A stretch of DNA of 64,000 nucleotides from Flavobacterium sp. (GCF_027482425.1 NZ_JAIXWA010000041.1:62001-126000), one strand, 5' to 3'; counted from the stretch's first letter, positions 19,347-28,728 are shown. Notes: generated from the letters alone by a model not told the origin. Translations and numbers: made by a program.

Positions 19347-19364
19347 TCCTACAAAGAAAACATT

Positions 19365-19372
19365 TAATTTTG
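19365..19372 (+). promoter_or_regulatory. -7 box TAATTTTG for miaE
   Basis: Exact TAnnTTTG, 22 bases before ATG 19394, with predicted transcription start near 19379. It rules out the longer frame that begins at 19334. Confidence 0.55.
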
Positions 19373-19393
19373 TGGCATCAAAACGCAATCGTT

Positions 19394-19975
19394 ATGTTGG
19401 GATTACAATTGGCCACCGACCCACGCTGGGTGAATATTGTGGAAGCAAACATCGAGGAAATTTTAACCGACCACGCCTGGTGCGAGCAAAAAGCCGCTTC
19501 CAATGCGATTTATATTATCGTTAATAACTCCGACAAAGTGGAACTGGTGACCGAAATGTTGCGCATTGCCCGCGAGGAATTGGAGCATTTTGAACAGGTC
19601 CATGAAGTGATTAAAAAACGGGGATTGGTATTAGGCCGCGAGCGCAAAGACGACTATGTGGGTGAATTGGTAAAATTTATGAAAAAAGATGGCAGCCGCA
19701 ACGATGCCTTGATTGAGCGTTTGCTTTTTGCCGCCATGATTGAAGCACGAAGTTGTGAGCGTTTTAAAGTGTTATCGACCAACATAAGCGACCCTGAGTT
19801 GGCGCAATTTTACCGCGAACTGATGATTAGCGAAGCGGGACATTACACGACCTTTTTGAAATTTGCCCGTCAATACAGCGAATCCATCGATGTAGACAAA
19901 CGCTGGAAAGAATGGATTGCCTTTGAAGCCTCGATCATCACCAAATACGGCAACAAAGAAACGGTACACGGGTAG
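19394..19975 (+). CDS. miaE: tRNA-(ms2io6A)-hydroxylase
   Basis: 193 residues from ATG 19394, the normal length. MiaE is a ferritin-like non-haem di-iron monooxygenase that hydroxylates ms2i6A37 in tRNA. The iron ligands lie in two-helix pairs: DHAWCEQKAASNA, ELEHFEQVHE (ExxH), EARSCERF and ISEAGHYTTF (ExxH). Last ordinary chromosomal gene before the AT-rich island. Confidence 0.9.
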   Translation: MLGLQLATDPRWVNIVEANIEEILTDHAWCEQKAASNAIYIIVNNSDKVELVTEMLRIAREELEHFEQVHEVIKKRGLVLGRERKDDYVGELVKFMKKDGSRNDALIERLLFAAMIEARSCERFKVLSTNISDPELAQFYRELMISEAGHYTTFLKFARQYSESIDVDKRWKEWIAFEASIITKYGNKETVHG

Positions 19976-20492
19976 GAAGATTTTGGTGTGGGGTGAAGAA
20001 GTTGAGAGCGATTGGGCAGCAAGGTTTGAAGAAATTGGTTGCTATTTCTTCCAGTCTGTTAGTTTGGTATACTTATTAAGGAACTTGATTAGCTGTACTG
20101 TTACTTCTTTTTGTTCTGGTATAGATAAAAATTAAAAAAAACTCCCACAAGGCGCAAATTCATAATACTGAGATTATGAGGTGGCATAAATTAGATACAC
20201 ATCTAAAACTATAAATTGTTTGAACAAATTTTTTCAGCCCTAAATACCACACCAATCTATCTTTACAATCGTAAGAACGATACCTACTCCAGCTCGCAAT
20301 AATTCCCAACTTTATGATGGTAAACTTGTTTAGCTATTTACCTAAGTATTTTTTCATTTATTGTTGTATTTAATGATAGAATGCGCAGCAGGAGATCTAA
20401 TATGATCAAGTTTACTGAAAATATTAAATTCATCCATTTGTTTCTTTGGCTGACCTAGTAATGGGCTGGTTAAAAAAAAAAAATAAAAAATA
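19976..20492. other. Gene-poor left border of the AT-rich island
   Basis: About 520 bases without a convincing gene. Base composition drops sharply in GC after about 20090. Only short, unmatched frames are present. No tRNA, integrase or clear direct repeat was recognised; a poly-A rich stretch runs from 20471 to 20490. It marks the junction between miaE and the accessory block. Confidence 0.6.
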
Positions 20493-20523
20493 AGGGTTAC
20501 CTTTTTTCTATGTCACTATTAAC
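20493..20523 (+). promoter_or_regulatory. Island element copy 1 (AGGGTTACC / TATTAAC)
   Basis: AGGGTTACCTTTTT at 20493-20506 and TATTAAC at 20517-20523, 46 bases before ATG 20569. The distance between the two boxes is the same as in the copies at 29127 and 30617. It does not resemble the TAnnTTTG housekeeping -7 box. Likely a promoter for an alternative sigma factor or an activator-operated site. Confidence 0.65.
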
Positions 20524-20568
20524 AAGTGTAAAAACAATTTAATCATTAACAATTTAAAATTTATTATT

Positions 20569-20928
20569 ATGAAAAAAGCATTCTTCTTTATCGCGTTTTT
20601 GTTTGCAACTGCTACTTCTTTTGCTCAAACATCCACTTATGTTTCGGGTTATACTCGCAGTAATGGAACTTATGTGCAAGGGTATTACAGAACCACTCCT
20701 AATTACACCCGTAATGACAATTACAGTACTGTGGGAAATTTAAACCCATATACTGGTACTTATGGAACAAAGCCAGCAGACACTTATGTACCAGCTACAA
20801 CCAATTCATCTTACAGTACTCCTACTCATTATTCTACACCAAGTTATACTACTCCTATTTACACAGGACCTCGTGGAGGCACTTATTACATTAATAGCAA
20901 TGGAAATAAAACTTATATAAGTAGATAA
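20569..20928 (+). CDS. Small secreted protein with GPRGG-type C-terminal motif
   Basis: 119 residues. A signal peptide (1-19, ending SFAQ) is followed by TSTYVSGYTRSNGTYVQGYYRT, a motif widespread in small Bacteroidota proteins, then a Thr/Tyr/Ser/Pro-rich linker. The C-terminus TGPRGGTYYINSNGNKTYI resembles the PBCV-specific basic adaptor motif (Pfam family of that name), which caps many secreted or viral proteins. Probably periplasmic or extracellular; function unknown. It carries the first copy of the island upstream element and a strong terminator, so it is monocistronic and immediately precedes the sigma-factor operon. Confidence 0.75.
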   Translation: MKKAFFFIAFLFATATSFAQTSTYVSGYTRSNGTYVQGYYRTTPNYTRNDNYSTVGNLNPYTGTYGTKPADTYVPATTNSSYSTPTHYSTPSYTTPIYTGPRGGTYYINSNGNKTYISR

Positions 20929-20942
20929 TGGAATTCATATTA

Positions 20943-20973
20943 AATCAATCTCCTTTTTTTAGGGAGATTGATT
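20943..20973 (+). terminator. Terminator after the small secreted protein
   Basis: Perfect 11-bp stem AATCAATCTCC/GGAGATTGATT with a T-rich loop, followed by TTGTTTT. It separates the 20569 gene from the sigma-factor operon. Confidence 0.9.
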
Positions 20974-21036
20974 TTGTTTTAGCCTTATTTTTATCGCAAA
21001 AAATATTAAATTGTGCCTTTGTAATTAAAGGATGCA

Positions 21037-21657
21037 ATGGTTCAAAAAGTAAGTTTTTCAGAACTTAATGACCAAGAGTTATTAGGTAAAATAAAAGAGA
21101 ATTCCGATTATTTGGGTATCGTTTATAAACGATGTAAAGCAAATTGTTTGGGGTTTATGAGGAAAATGACTAATGGAAAAATTAGTGATTATGAACTGGA
21201 AGATGTTTTTCAAGACGCCAATATCATACTTTATGAAAAAATAGTAAAAGGTGATTTTGTTCTTACGGTACCTTTTCAAACGTATTTGAATTCTGTTTGC
21301 CGTTTCCAATTATTGAATACTATTAAAAAAAGTAAATTGACCACTGATTATCAAGACAATTCCGATGATGACGATGATGAAAACCCTAATAGTTATCATT
21401 CTTCTATAACGGATAGTTTGGATGCTGTAGATCATTCCAACGAAACGCAATTTTTGGCAATAGAAACTGCTTTAGTGAAAATGAAAGACGCTGGAGGACA
21501 TTGTTATGAATTACTCACTTTGTTTTGGTATCACAAAAAATCAATGAATGAATTGACTACTGAATTTGGTTATAACAATTCAGATACTACTAAAAATCAA
21601 AAGGCAAAATGCCAAAAGCGATTGGAAAAAATTGCTTATAACGAATTGAACCAATAA
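21037..21657 (+). CDS. ECF-like sigma-70 family RNA polymerase sigma factor
   Basis: 206 residues. Region 2 (about 25-97) contains YELEDVFQDANIILYEKI and PFQTYLNSVCRFQLLNTIKKSK, the core-binding and -10 recognition helices. An acidic linker (DNSDDDDDENPN, 107-118) joins it to region 4 (about 140-200), a helix-turn-helix with MNELTTEFGYNNSDTTKNQKAKCQKRL that reads the -35 element. No region 3 is present, as in ECF factors. The next gene starts 2 bases after its stop and encodes a single-pass membrane protein, the usual place for an anti-sigma factor. Its target is proposed to be the shared element at 20493, 29127 and 30617. Confidence 0.85.
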   Translation: MVQKVSFSELNDQELLGKIKENSDYLGIVYKRCKANCLGFMRKMTNGKISDYELEDVFQDANIILYEKIVKGDFVLTVPFQTYLNSVCRFQLLNTIKKSKLTTDYQDNSDDDDDENPNSYHSSITDSLDAVDHSNETQFLAIETALVKMKDAGGHCYELLTLFWYHKKSMNELTTEFGYNNSDTTKNQKAKCQKRLEKIAYNELNQ

Positions 21658-21659
21658 AA

Positions 21660-22886
21660 ATGAAATTAGCTATCGACATAGTACAAAGTTTGTTGTTGCC
21701 AAAATTGGAGAAAGATGCCAGTTTTGATATCAACCAAACAAATATAGCTTTTTGGGAAACCTTTACTCATGCCTTACTTGATTTTGAAAAGGATGCTAAA
21801 CCAGTATATGCTGCTATTTATAGTTTGGGATTGAAAGATGCCGAGAAAATCATTTCTAAATTAGATACTGTTTACATTTCTTTTATAAAAGAGTTGGCTG
21901 AAAACCATGTTTTAGGAATTACTTCTGAAACCATTGATTATTTGATTAACTCCAAAAACAGCACTTTTGAAAAAGAAGTACACTTCTTTACTGATTTACA
22001 AAATGCCATTAAGAAAATAGAGCGCAAACGCATTAAAACGGACCTTCCTAATGCTTTTGATAAACTAAGCTTTGAAATTTCTGATGATGCCATTGCCTTA
22101 GCTATTACCAAAAAAGAACGTGAAACTCTCAAAGAAAAAATGAATGCTTGGGATAAGGAATTAGTTACCTCGGAAGAATCTCCTGTTTATTCTGTTTCTG
22201 CTAAAAAAGAGACTAAAGTTATCTCTTTATCTTGGATAAAATATGCAGCAGCTGCATGTATTGTTTTGACAGCTGGAATTATGTATTTTAAGTTTAATAC
22301 TGACACCAATTTAGTTCAACCAGGTGATCCTAATGTGGTAACTGCTCCGGTTAAAAAAGACACTACATTAAAAGGTACAATTACTGCTGAAATCCCAACA
22401 GATTCATTAGCAGCGATTTCAACTGTTTCAAAAAACACACCTGTTATTGAAAGTGGTTTAGGATTTGCTTCAAAAGAGAAGAAAATTAAGATTATAGAAA
22501 ATAATCAAAGAGCTAGAATGCAATCTATTGTAATTGCCATTGATAAATATCGTCAATTTCTTGAAAAAGAATTGACTGAAAATAAAGTTGGTTATGGTCC
22601 TGTTGTAAAAGAAATTGAATCTAAAATTAAAGCACTTCAAAATAAATTATCGATATTAAAGGAAAGAGAGAATCACTATGTTTTTGATGGTAAAGCATTG
22701 GTAATGTATGTTTCGAACAATGCTAAAGAAAATTCTATTGTACTTTATGAAGCTACTTATTATCTGAAAAGAGATGCTGATTACTTTAAGTTGACTGTTG
22801 CCGAGCAACCTCAACTTTATAAAAAAGAAAGCAATACAGAATTAGTAAGTGAATTGGATAAAATTATTTTTGATTATGGAAATTAA
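21660..22886 (+). CDS. Single-pass membrane protein, candidate anti-sigma factor
   Basis: 408 residues with one hydrophobic helix at about 190-211 (SWIKYAAAACIVLTAGIMYFKF). The N-terminal 189 residues are helical and charged and should be cytoplasmic. The C-terminal about 195 residues are periplasmic by the positive-inside rule, with a helical KEIESKIKALQNKLSILKER coiled-coil-like stretch. This topology, and its position 2 bases after a sigma gene, matches membrane-bound anti-sigma factors. I do not recognise a known anti-sigma family such as ZAS or RseA, so the role is inference. It overlaps the following peptidase gene by 11 bases. Confidence 0.6.
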   Translation: MKLAIDIVQSLLLPKLEKDASFDINQTNIAFWETFTHALLDFEKDAKPVYAAIYSLGLKDAEKIISKLDTVYISFIKELAENHVLGITSETIDYLINSKNSTFEKEVHFFTDLQNAIKKIERKRIKTDLPNAFDKLSFEISDDAIALAITKKERETLKEKMNAWDKELVTSEESPVYSVSAKKETKVISLSWIKYAAAACIVLTAGIMYFKFNTDTNLVQPGDPNVVTAPVKKDTTLKGTITAEIPTDSLAAISTVSKNTPVIESGLGFASKEKKIKIIENNQRARMQSIVIAIDKYRQFLEKELTENKVGYGPVVKEIESKIKALQNKLSILKERENHYVFDGKALVMYVSNNAKENSIVLYEATYYLKRDADYFKLTVAEQPQLYKKESNTELVSELDKIIFDYGN

Positions 22887-24018
22887 GACTAAAACATTTT
22901 TAAAAAAAGGACTTACCCTGTTTTTCAGTGTGATGTCCTTTTTTATGTTTGGACAAAATAAAGAAGAACCACAAATTAGAAAGGTTTTCAACCAAATCGT
23001 TTTAGCCTATGGAAGCTCTAAAACGGCACCAGAACTTGTGGTAACGAAACAGAAACAAGACAGACCAGCTTTTTACAAATTTGACAAGAAACCGATTGTA
23101 ACTATTGATGCTTATTTATTTACTATTTGTAGAAGTTTTGGAAAAGACAGTTTAAATGCATTGTCCGTAGTCATTGGTCATGAATTGGCACACTATTATA
23201 ATGAACATAGTTTTTGTACAGATTTTGCTTTTGCTATTCGCAATAAAAATGAAGTGTTTTCTAAAAAAGTTAAGTTGATTGATAAGAACCAGAAAATTAT
23301 ATATGAAACCCAAGCCGATGATAAAGGCTTGTTTTATGCTGCTATTGCCGGTTATGAGCCATTTGAAGTACAACCCAAATTGTTAGATACCATTTATACC
23401 CAATATCTATTAAAAGATGCCGATGGTTACCCAACAAAAGTGCAAAGAAAAGAAATTGCTAAAAATGCTTTATTAAAAGCCAAAAGGTTATATGAAACCT
23501 TTACACTTGGATTAAAATATATTCAGGAGAAAAATTATGATAAAGCTATAGAGGCTTTTAATACTGTCAATAACGATTTCCCTTCACGAGAGAACTATAA
23601 TAATTTAGGTGTTGCTAAAACCCGAAAAGCACTTGATTTACAAGAACCAAATACAATTGAAAAAGCAAGCCCCGAAAGGTTTTTGTATCCTATAGAAATT
23701 GAAAATAAAAGCCGATTGAATAAAGAAATAACAAGGTCTTTGGATGATAATAGTGAAGTAATTGAACAACTATTGAAAGATGCACAAAATGATTTTCAAG
23801 AAGCAATTCGTTTGGACCCAAATTTTACAAAAGGATATATTAATTTGGCTTGTGTTTTAGATTTATTGGGTAATTATCCAAAATCTATTGGGACAATTTT
23901 TGATTTAACGAAAGAGCAACAAAATAGTATTGAAGCGAAACGAATATTAGCGATTGCCTATTTTCATGATAAACAAGAAAATAAAGCTCTTGCTATTTGG
24001 AATGAACTAAAATTATAA
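22876..24018 (+). CDS. Secreted M48-like metallopeptidase with TPR-like C-terminus
   Basis: 380 residues from ATG 22876, chosen because a signal peptide then starts at residue 1 (KKGLTLFFSVMSFFMFGQ, cleavage near 27). The zinc site is HELAH at 102-106 and ETQADDKG at 144-151, the gluzincin pattern HExxH...ExxxD of M48 peptidases. From about 170 the chain is helical with TPR-like pairs (ALGLKYIQEKNYDKAIEAFNTV-like and FQEAIRLDPNFTKGYINLACVLDLLGNYPKSIG). It would act in the periplasm. Its gene overlaps the membrane protein by 11 bases. A plausible substrate is that protein's periplasmic domain. Confidence 0.75.
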   Translation: MEIKTKTFLKKGLTLFFSVMSFFMFGQNKEEPQIRKVFNQIVLAYGSSKTAPELVVTKQKQDRPAFYKFDKKPIVTIDAYLFTICRSFGKDSLNALSVVIGHELAHYYNEHSFCTDFAFAIRNKNEVFSKKVKLIDKNQKIIYETQADDKGLFYAAIAGYEPFEVQPKLLDTIYTQYLLKDADGYPTKVQRKEIAKNALLKAKRLYETFTLGLKYIQEKNYDKAIEAFNTVNNDFPSRENYNNLGVAKTRKALDLQEPNTIEKASPERFLYPIEIENKSRLNKEITRSLDDNSEVIEQLLKDAQNDFQEAIRLDPNFTKGYINLACVLDLLGNYPKSIGTIFDLTKEQQNSIEAKRILAIAYFHDKQENKALAIWNELKL

Positions 24019-24020
24019 GT

Positions 24021-24953
24021 ATGAAAAAGTTTAAATTATTATTTTTTATTGTTTGTCTTCCCTGTTTTGTTTATTCTCAAGAATGGAAACAGTATTCAGA
24101 TTCAATTTCAAAAATTACTTCTGTAAAACATGACAAAAAAGACTTGGAAAAAGCCAATACATTTATTGAATTAGCAGATAAGGACATAGAAAAAAATGGA
24201 TGTAATAAAGATACAATATTTGCGCATTATTTATATTTAAAGGGATTTATAAAATATAAAATAGGACAATTTACTTCTCAACCATTTGAAGAATCTATTT
24301 CTATTTGGGATAAATCTCCGAAAAAAAATTATTTAAAATTATCTAAAGTTCATTATTTTCTTGCAGATGGATATAATGTAAGTAAAGATTATTCAAATGC
24401 ATATCTAAACTATGAAAAATGCTATTTGATAAATAAACAATTTAAATTAAAAAATAATATTTATTTCTCAAATTCTGTTTATTGTTTATCAGTAATTGAT
24501 TACCGAGAAAATTTTAATTTTAAGAAAGCTGAACAATATGCTATTGAATATATAGAATTGAATAAAGAAACTGCATATTTGAATTTTGACTTTAATTATG
24601 CCTATGCATTTAGATGGAAAGAAGATTCAAAAGGTTATGAAAATGTATTATTAGATTTTAATAGTAATTATGAGAACAAAAACATAAATAATCCAGACTT
24701 GTATTTTCAGATTAATTATTTATTATTTGATTATTACAGGAAACAAATTTTTTATTATAAACAAAATAAAAACGATGAACTTATTAAATATGGCGAAAAA
24801 GCTATTGAAATTCAAAACAAATTGAATAAAAAAAATGATGATATTTTGCAAGAAATATATCTAGAGCTAGCTTTATCATATAACGAGAAAAAAGATGAAG
24901 TAAATAAAAAAAAGTATAATGATTTTCTGAAAAAAAGGATTTTTAATGAATAA
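24021..24953 (+). CDS. Secreted helical TPR-like protein
   Basis: 310 residues with a signal peptide (1-19, FFIVCLPCFVYSQ). The mature part is lysine- and tyrosine-rich and shows degenerate TPR-like helices (YFLADGYNVSKDYSNAYLNYEKCYLI; IYLELALSYNEKKDEVNKKKYN). It starts 2 bases after the peptidase stop and overlaps the CHAT gene by 8 bases, so it belongs to the operon. Likely a periplasmic scaffold or adaptor. No enzymatic motif is visible. Confidence 0.6.
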   Translation: MKKFKLLFFIVCLPCFVYSQEWKQYSDSISKITSVKHDKKDLEKANTFIELADKDIEKNGCNKDTIFAHYLYLKGFIKYKIGQFTSQPFEESISIWDKSPKKNYLKLSKVHYFLADGYNVSKDYSNAYLNYEKCYLINKQFKLKNNIYFSNSVYCLSVIDYRENFNFKKAEQYAIEYIELNKETAYLNFDFNYAYAFRWKEDSKGYENVLLDFNSNYENKNINNPDLYFQINYLLFDYYRKQIFYYKQNKNDELIKYGEKAIEIQNKLNKKNDDILQEIYLELALSYNEKKDEVNKKKYNDFLKKRIFNE

Positions 24954-27900
24954 GAAAATTAATATAAATTTAATTACTCTAATTTGTGTTTTTTTATCAC
25001 ACTTTTTGAATGCTCAAAATAGTGTTGACTCTACAGCAATTTATTTTGATTTAAAAAAATATGATAAAGCAATAGAATTTGGAAAAAATGACTATTTTTC
25101 ATTAGTTGAATACGGCTTAAAACTATTTTCAAATAAGGATTATGAAAATGCATTGCCTTTTTTATTGAAAGGTTATGAAATTGGTGAAAACTCATTGAAT
25201 AATGATGATAAAATTTATATTAAATCATACATTGGCGTACTTTATTTGTCAAAATCAGATTATAAAAACGCAATAATAAATCTTGAATTTGCTATAAAAT
25301 TACAAGAAAGTTTGTATGGAATAAATGGTCAAAATTATTTAGAGTTTCAAAATGTACTAGCTTATACTTACAAATCAAATAGGGAGTATTTAAAAGCTGA
25401 AAATCTATATATAAAAAATATTGAAATAGTAAAAAAAGGATTATTGATAAAGGATAAAGAATTTATCACATCATTAAATGGCTTAGCAGATATATACTCT
25501 GATAAAGGAGAATTAGAAAAGTCAGAAACATTTTATTTTCAGGCTTTAGATGTTGTTAAGGAAATTTTCGGTGAAAAGAATCATTATTATGTTCTTACTT
25601 TAAAAAATATAGCTAGTTTATATGGTGAGCAAGGTCGATTCACTAAATCAGAAGAATTTTATTTTAAAACTAAAGCTATTGTTAAAGAAATTGATGGAGA
25701 AAATAATCTTGAATATGCATTATTGTTAATGGATTTAGCTGGATTATATAAAGCTCAATATAAATATTATTTAGCAGAACCATTGCTCATAGAAGCATTA
25801 GCTATTAGAAAAGAAATATCAGGGGAAAGAAATGATTTTTATATTTCAACCTTAACTTCGTTGGCACAATTATATAATTTTCAGGGGAAAAATGAAAAAT
25901 CAGAAATGATATATTTAAAGTCGTTATCATTAACTAAAGAAATATTTGGAGAAAAAAACCCTAAATATGCTGACGCTTTAAATGATTTAGCTAATTTTTA
26001 TGCGGATATTGATTATTATTCAAAAGCTGAAAGACTATATAAAGAAGCTAGTGAAATTATTAAGGAAACACTTGGAAATAAACATCCGGATTATATTGCA
26101 TCGTTGAATGACTTAGCAAATTTTTATGTAAAGGGAAAAAACTTCACTGAAGCACAAAACATATTTTCAAAATTACTAGAATATAAAAAAGAAATATATG
26201 GTGAAGATACTAGTGAATATGCATTTTCATCTTTAATTTTTGGATCTTTATACCTTAGTCAAGATAAATTTAGCCAAGCGGAAGAATTATTTTTAAGGTC
26301 ATTAGAAATTTATAAAAAAATATATGGAGAAAAGCATCGTTTATATGTAGCCAATTTATCTATTCTAGCGAATTTATATAGAAGATCAAATATAAATAGT
26401 AAAGCTGCAAATTTTTATGAAAGATATTTGATTTCAAATCGCGATAAAATTATTAATGATTTATACAGTTCTTCTGAAAATGAGTTAATTAATTATAATG
26501 ACATTTTCCTAAAAAATGAAATGCAGATTTTTTCATCTCCATTATCTTTCATTAGTAATTTTCCAGATTTATATCCTAAAATAAATATAAACGCATATAA
26601 TAATGAGATATTAATTAAAAATATTTCAATTAGAAATAAAGAATTAATTAAGAATTCAATCAAAAAAAATAGTAATGAATCAATCAAGACTAAATATGAT
26701 AAGTATTTAAACAACAAAGTTGAAATTAATAAAAATAAAGAATTGTCTTTAGTTAACAGGCCTAAAAATTTTGAAAGTCTTATAATTGAAACAGACCTAA
26801 TTGAGAAAGAGTTAATTAAAGAATCTGTTAGTTTTTCAGACTTTAAAAAGATAATTTCAATTTCTTGGGAGGATATTAAATCTAAATTAAATGAAAACGA
26901 TATTTCAATCAATATTTTTCAATATTTGTCTGCGGAAAACAAAATGAAATATTCTGTTTTTCTTGTTAAAAGTCATTCAAAATATCCTAAAATTATTTCT
27001 CTTTTTGAAGAAAATCAACTTGAATTATTAATATCAAGCAAAGATGAAACAATAAAGTCGAACAAAATTGACAGTCAATATTCAAATAAATTAATTAGCG
27101 ATTTATTTTTAAAGCCTTTAGAAATAGAATTGATTGGTGTTAATAATATTTATTTGTCACTTTCAGGATTAGGACATCAAATCAATTTTGCAGCTTTACC
27201 AATTAATTCAACACAAAATTTTGGAGAAAAGTATAAACTTCATATTTTAAATTCTCCCGCGGAATTAATTGATTATAAAGTTGCTTCTTTGGAAAAGAAA
27301 AGCAAAATTGAGTTACTACTCTTCGGAGGAATTGATTACACTGAAAGTAAAGGAAATATTAGTATGGTTGTTAATGAGAACACCATATCATCCAATGAAA
27401 ATTTTATTAATACTGCAAAAAGAAGCGGTATTGAAGCTTTGCCAGGAACATTAAAAGAAGTTGATGGAATTAACTCAAATGCAAATAAGAGTGGTTTTAA
27501 TTCTAAAATATATAAAGAAAGTGAAGCAACAGAAGAAAGTATTAAAGCATTAGATGGAAAAACTACTCCTTTTGTATTACACCTTGCGACTCATGGTTTT
27601 TTCTTTCCCGACCCAGTTCAAGAAATTTCAAAAGATATTGTAAGTTCAGGCGGTAAGTCAAAGATTTTAAAGGCTTTGGAAGATCCAATGATGCGTTCCG
27701 GTTTATTGTTGGCAGGGGCTAAAAATTATTGGGGAAAATCAAATCCAAACAATACAATAGAAGATGGCATACTAACTGCTAACGAAATTTCAAATCTAGA
27801 TTTAAGCGCTTGTCAGTTGGTAGTGTTAAGTGCTTGCGAAACAGGATTAGGAGATGTTAAAGGCAGTGAAGGAGTTTTTGGTTTGCAACGTGCTTTTAAA

Positions 27901-28092
27901 ATGGCAGGGGTTAAAAACATCATTATGAGTTTATGGAAAGTACCTGATACGCAAACAGCAGAACTTTTTGATATTTTTTATAGTGAGTGCTTTGCTGGTA
28001 AAACGATTCATGAAGCATTTCGGTCAGCTCAATCTCAGATGAAAGCAAAATATTCTCCTTATTACTGGGCAGGGTTTGTGTTGTTGGAGTAG
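24946..28092 (+). CDS. Secreted TPR-CHAT caspase-like protease
   Basis: 1048 residues. A signal peptide (1-23, ending LNAQ) suggests export. Residues about 60-510 are kinesin-light-chain-type TPRs with a 42-residue rhythm, each carrying KEI-GEKN-Y/DY motifs. A linker leads to a C-terminal CHAT domain (about 720-1048). The catalytic dyad is readable: His883 in HLATHGFF and Cys964 in LSACETGLG, followed by SEGVFGLQRAFKMAGVKNIIMSLW. CHAT proteins are clan CD (caspase/separase-like) proteases. It is the last gene of the sigma operon and probably cuts a partner on receipt of a TPR-sensed signal; the membrane protein at 21660 is an attractive substrate. Confidence 0.88.
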   Translation: MNKKININLITLICVFLSHFLNAQNSVDSTAIYFDLKKYDKAIEFGKNDYFSLVEYGLKLFSNKDYENALPFLLKGYEIGENSLNNDDKIYIKSYIGVLYLSKSDYKNAIINLEFAIKLQESLYGINGQNYLEFQNVLAYTYKSNREYLKAENLYIKNIEIVKKGLLIKDKEFITSLNGLADIYSDKGELEKSETFYFQALDVVKEIFGEKNHYYVLTLKNIASLYGEQGRFTKSEEFYFKTKAIVKEIDGENNLEYALLLMDLAGLYKAQYKYYLAEPLLIEALAIRKEISGERNDFYISTLTSLAQLYNFQGKNEKSEMIYLKSLSLTKEIFGEKNPKYADALNDLANFYADIDYYSKAERLYKEASEIIKETLGNKHPDYIASLNDLANFYVKGKNFTEAQNIFSKLLEYKKEIYGEDTSEYAFSSLIFGSLYLSQDKFSQAEELFLRSLEIYKKIYGEKHRLYVANLSILANLYRRSNINSKAANFYERYLISNRDKIINDLYSSSENELINYNDIFLKNEMQIFSSPLSFISNFPDLYPKININAYNNEILIKNISIRNKELIKNSIKKNSNESIKTKYDKYLNNKVEINKNKELSLVNRPKNFESLIIETDLIEKELIKESVSFSDFKKIISISWEDIKSKLNENDISINIFQYLSAENKMKYSVFLVKSHSKYPKIISLFEENQLELLISSKDETIKSNKIDSQYSNKLISDLFLKPLEIELIGVNNIYLSLSGLGHQINFAALPINSTQNFGEKYKLHILNSPAELIDYKVASLEKKSKIELLLFGGIDYTESKGNISMVVNENTISSNENFINTAKRSGIEALPGTLKEVDGINSNANKSGFNSKIYKESEATEESIKALDGKTTPFVLHLATHGFFFPDPVQEISKDIVSSGGKSKILKALEDPMMRSGLLLAGAKNYWGKSNPNNTIEDGILTANEISNLDLSACQLVVLSACETGLGDVKGSEGVFGLQRAFKMAGVKNIIMSLWKVPDTQTAELFDIFYSECFAGKTIHEAFRSAQSQMKAKYSPYYWAGFVLLE

Positions 28093-28116
28093 GTTACACC
28101 AGATAAACATAAAGAA

Positions 28117-28728
28117 TTATTCTATTTTCATAAATGCTTCTATTATACTTCTGAAATCATACTTCTGAGTTAATTGAAAATGGTAATTTTCGTCGAAAAT
28201 TTTCCCAAAAATATCGTTGTAAATTTTATTAGCAAAGTCTTTTAAACAAATTAAATCTTCAACACTAATATCATCTTCTGGAATATTAGGGTCTGTATGT
28301 GCAAAAACTTTATCTCGTAAAGATTTTATTTTTTCAATAATGACTGATTTATTTTCCATTTCTAAAGTTATTTCAGCTACAACCGACATCAAATCTTCTT
28401 TGCTTTTCAAAACATCATTCAATTTAGTTTTATTCAATAATAGTATTTGATTTAATTCATCGTCAAAATCTTCCATTGTGATTTTTTTGCAAAGTTTTGA
28501 AATACTCCTTTTTTGTTGACCACTATCAGAAAATAACTTTGCAAGTTGGATTATACATATAAAATATTGTTGATACCATAAATTTAAATAGACTTCAGAA
28601 TGTTGAGTTTTAAAACTAATTGAATTTTTATGTTTTAGTATGTACAAGTTGTTTGTGGTAAGATTTATGTCGAATAATACGGATTTTAAATCTATACCCC
28701 AATCCATTAATTCCTTTAAGGTTAACAT
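28117..28728 (-). CDS. HEPN (AbiU2-like) domain protein
   Basis: 203 residues, all-helical. Near the C-terminal third lies SLRDKVFAHTD, with Arg138 and His144 forming the R-x5-H motif of HEPN RNases, in a context like the AbiU2 HEPN family of abortive-infection proteins. It is transcribed opposite to the CHAT operon, 24 bases from its end, and is preceded by a 64-residue gene on the same strand (27-base gap). HEPN proteins often act as toxins or antiviral RNases, but AbiU2-type proteins also occur without known function. Confidence 0.6.
   Translation of the reverse strand: MLTLKELMDWGIDLKSVLFDINLTTNNLYILKHKNSISFKTQHSEVYLNLWYQQYFICIIQLAKLFSDSGQQKRSISKLCKKITMEDFDDELNQILLLNKTKLNDVLKSKEDLMSVVAEITLEMENKSVIIEKIKSLRDKVFAHTDPNIPEDDISVEDLICLKDFANKIYNDIFGKIFDENYHFQLTQKYDFRSIIEAFMKIE

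Noticed and set aside
19917-20135. 72-codon frame after miaE
   Set aside because: Mostly overlaps the miaE end in another frame; composition does not suggest a protein.
21037-28092. Type III-E CRISPR (Craspase) locus
   Set aside because: TPR-CHAT and sigma genes are present, but there is no Cas7-11-like gene, repeat array or Csx30/31-like gene, and the CHAT protein has a signal peptide.
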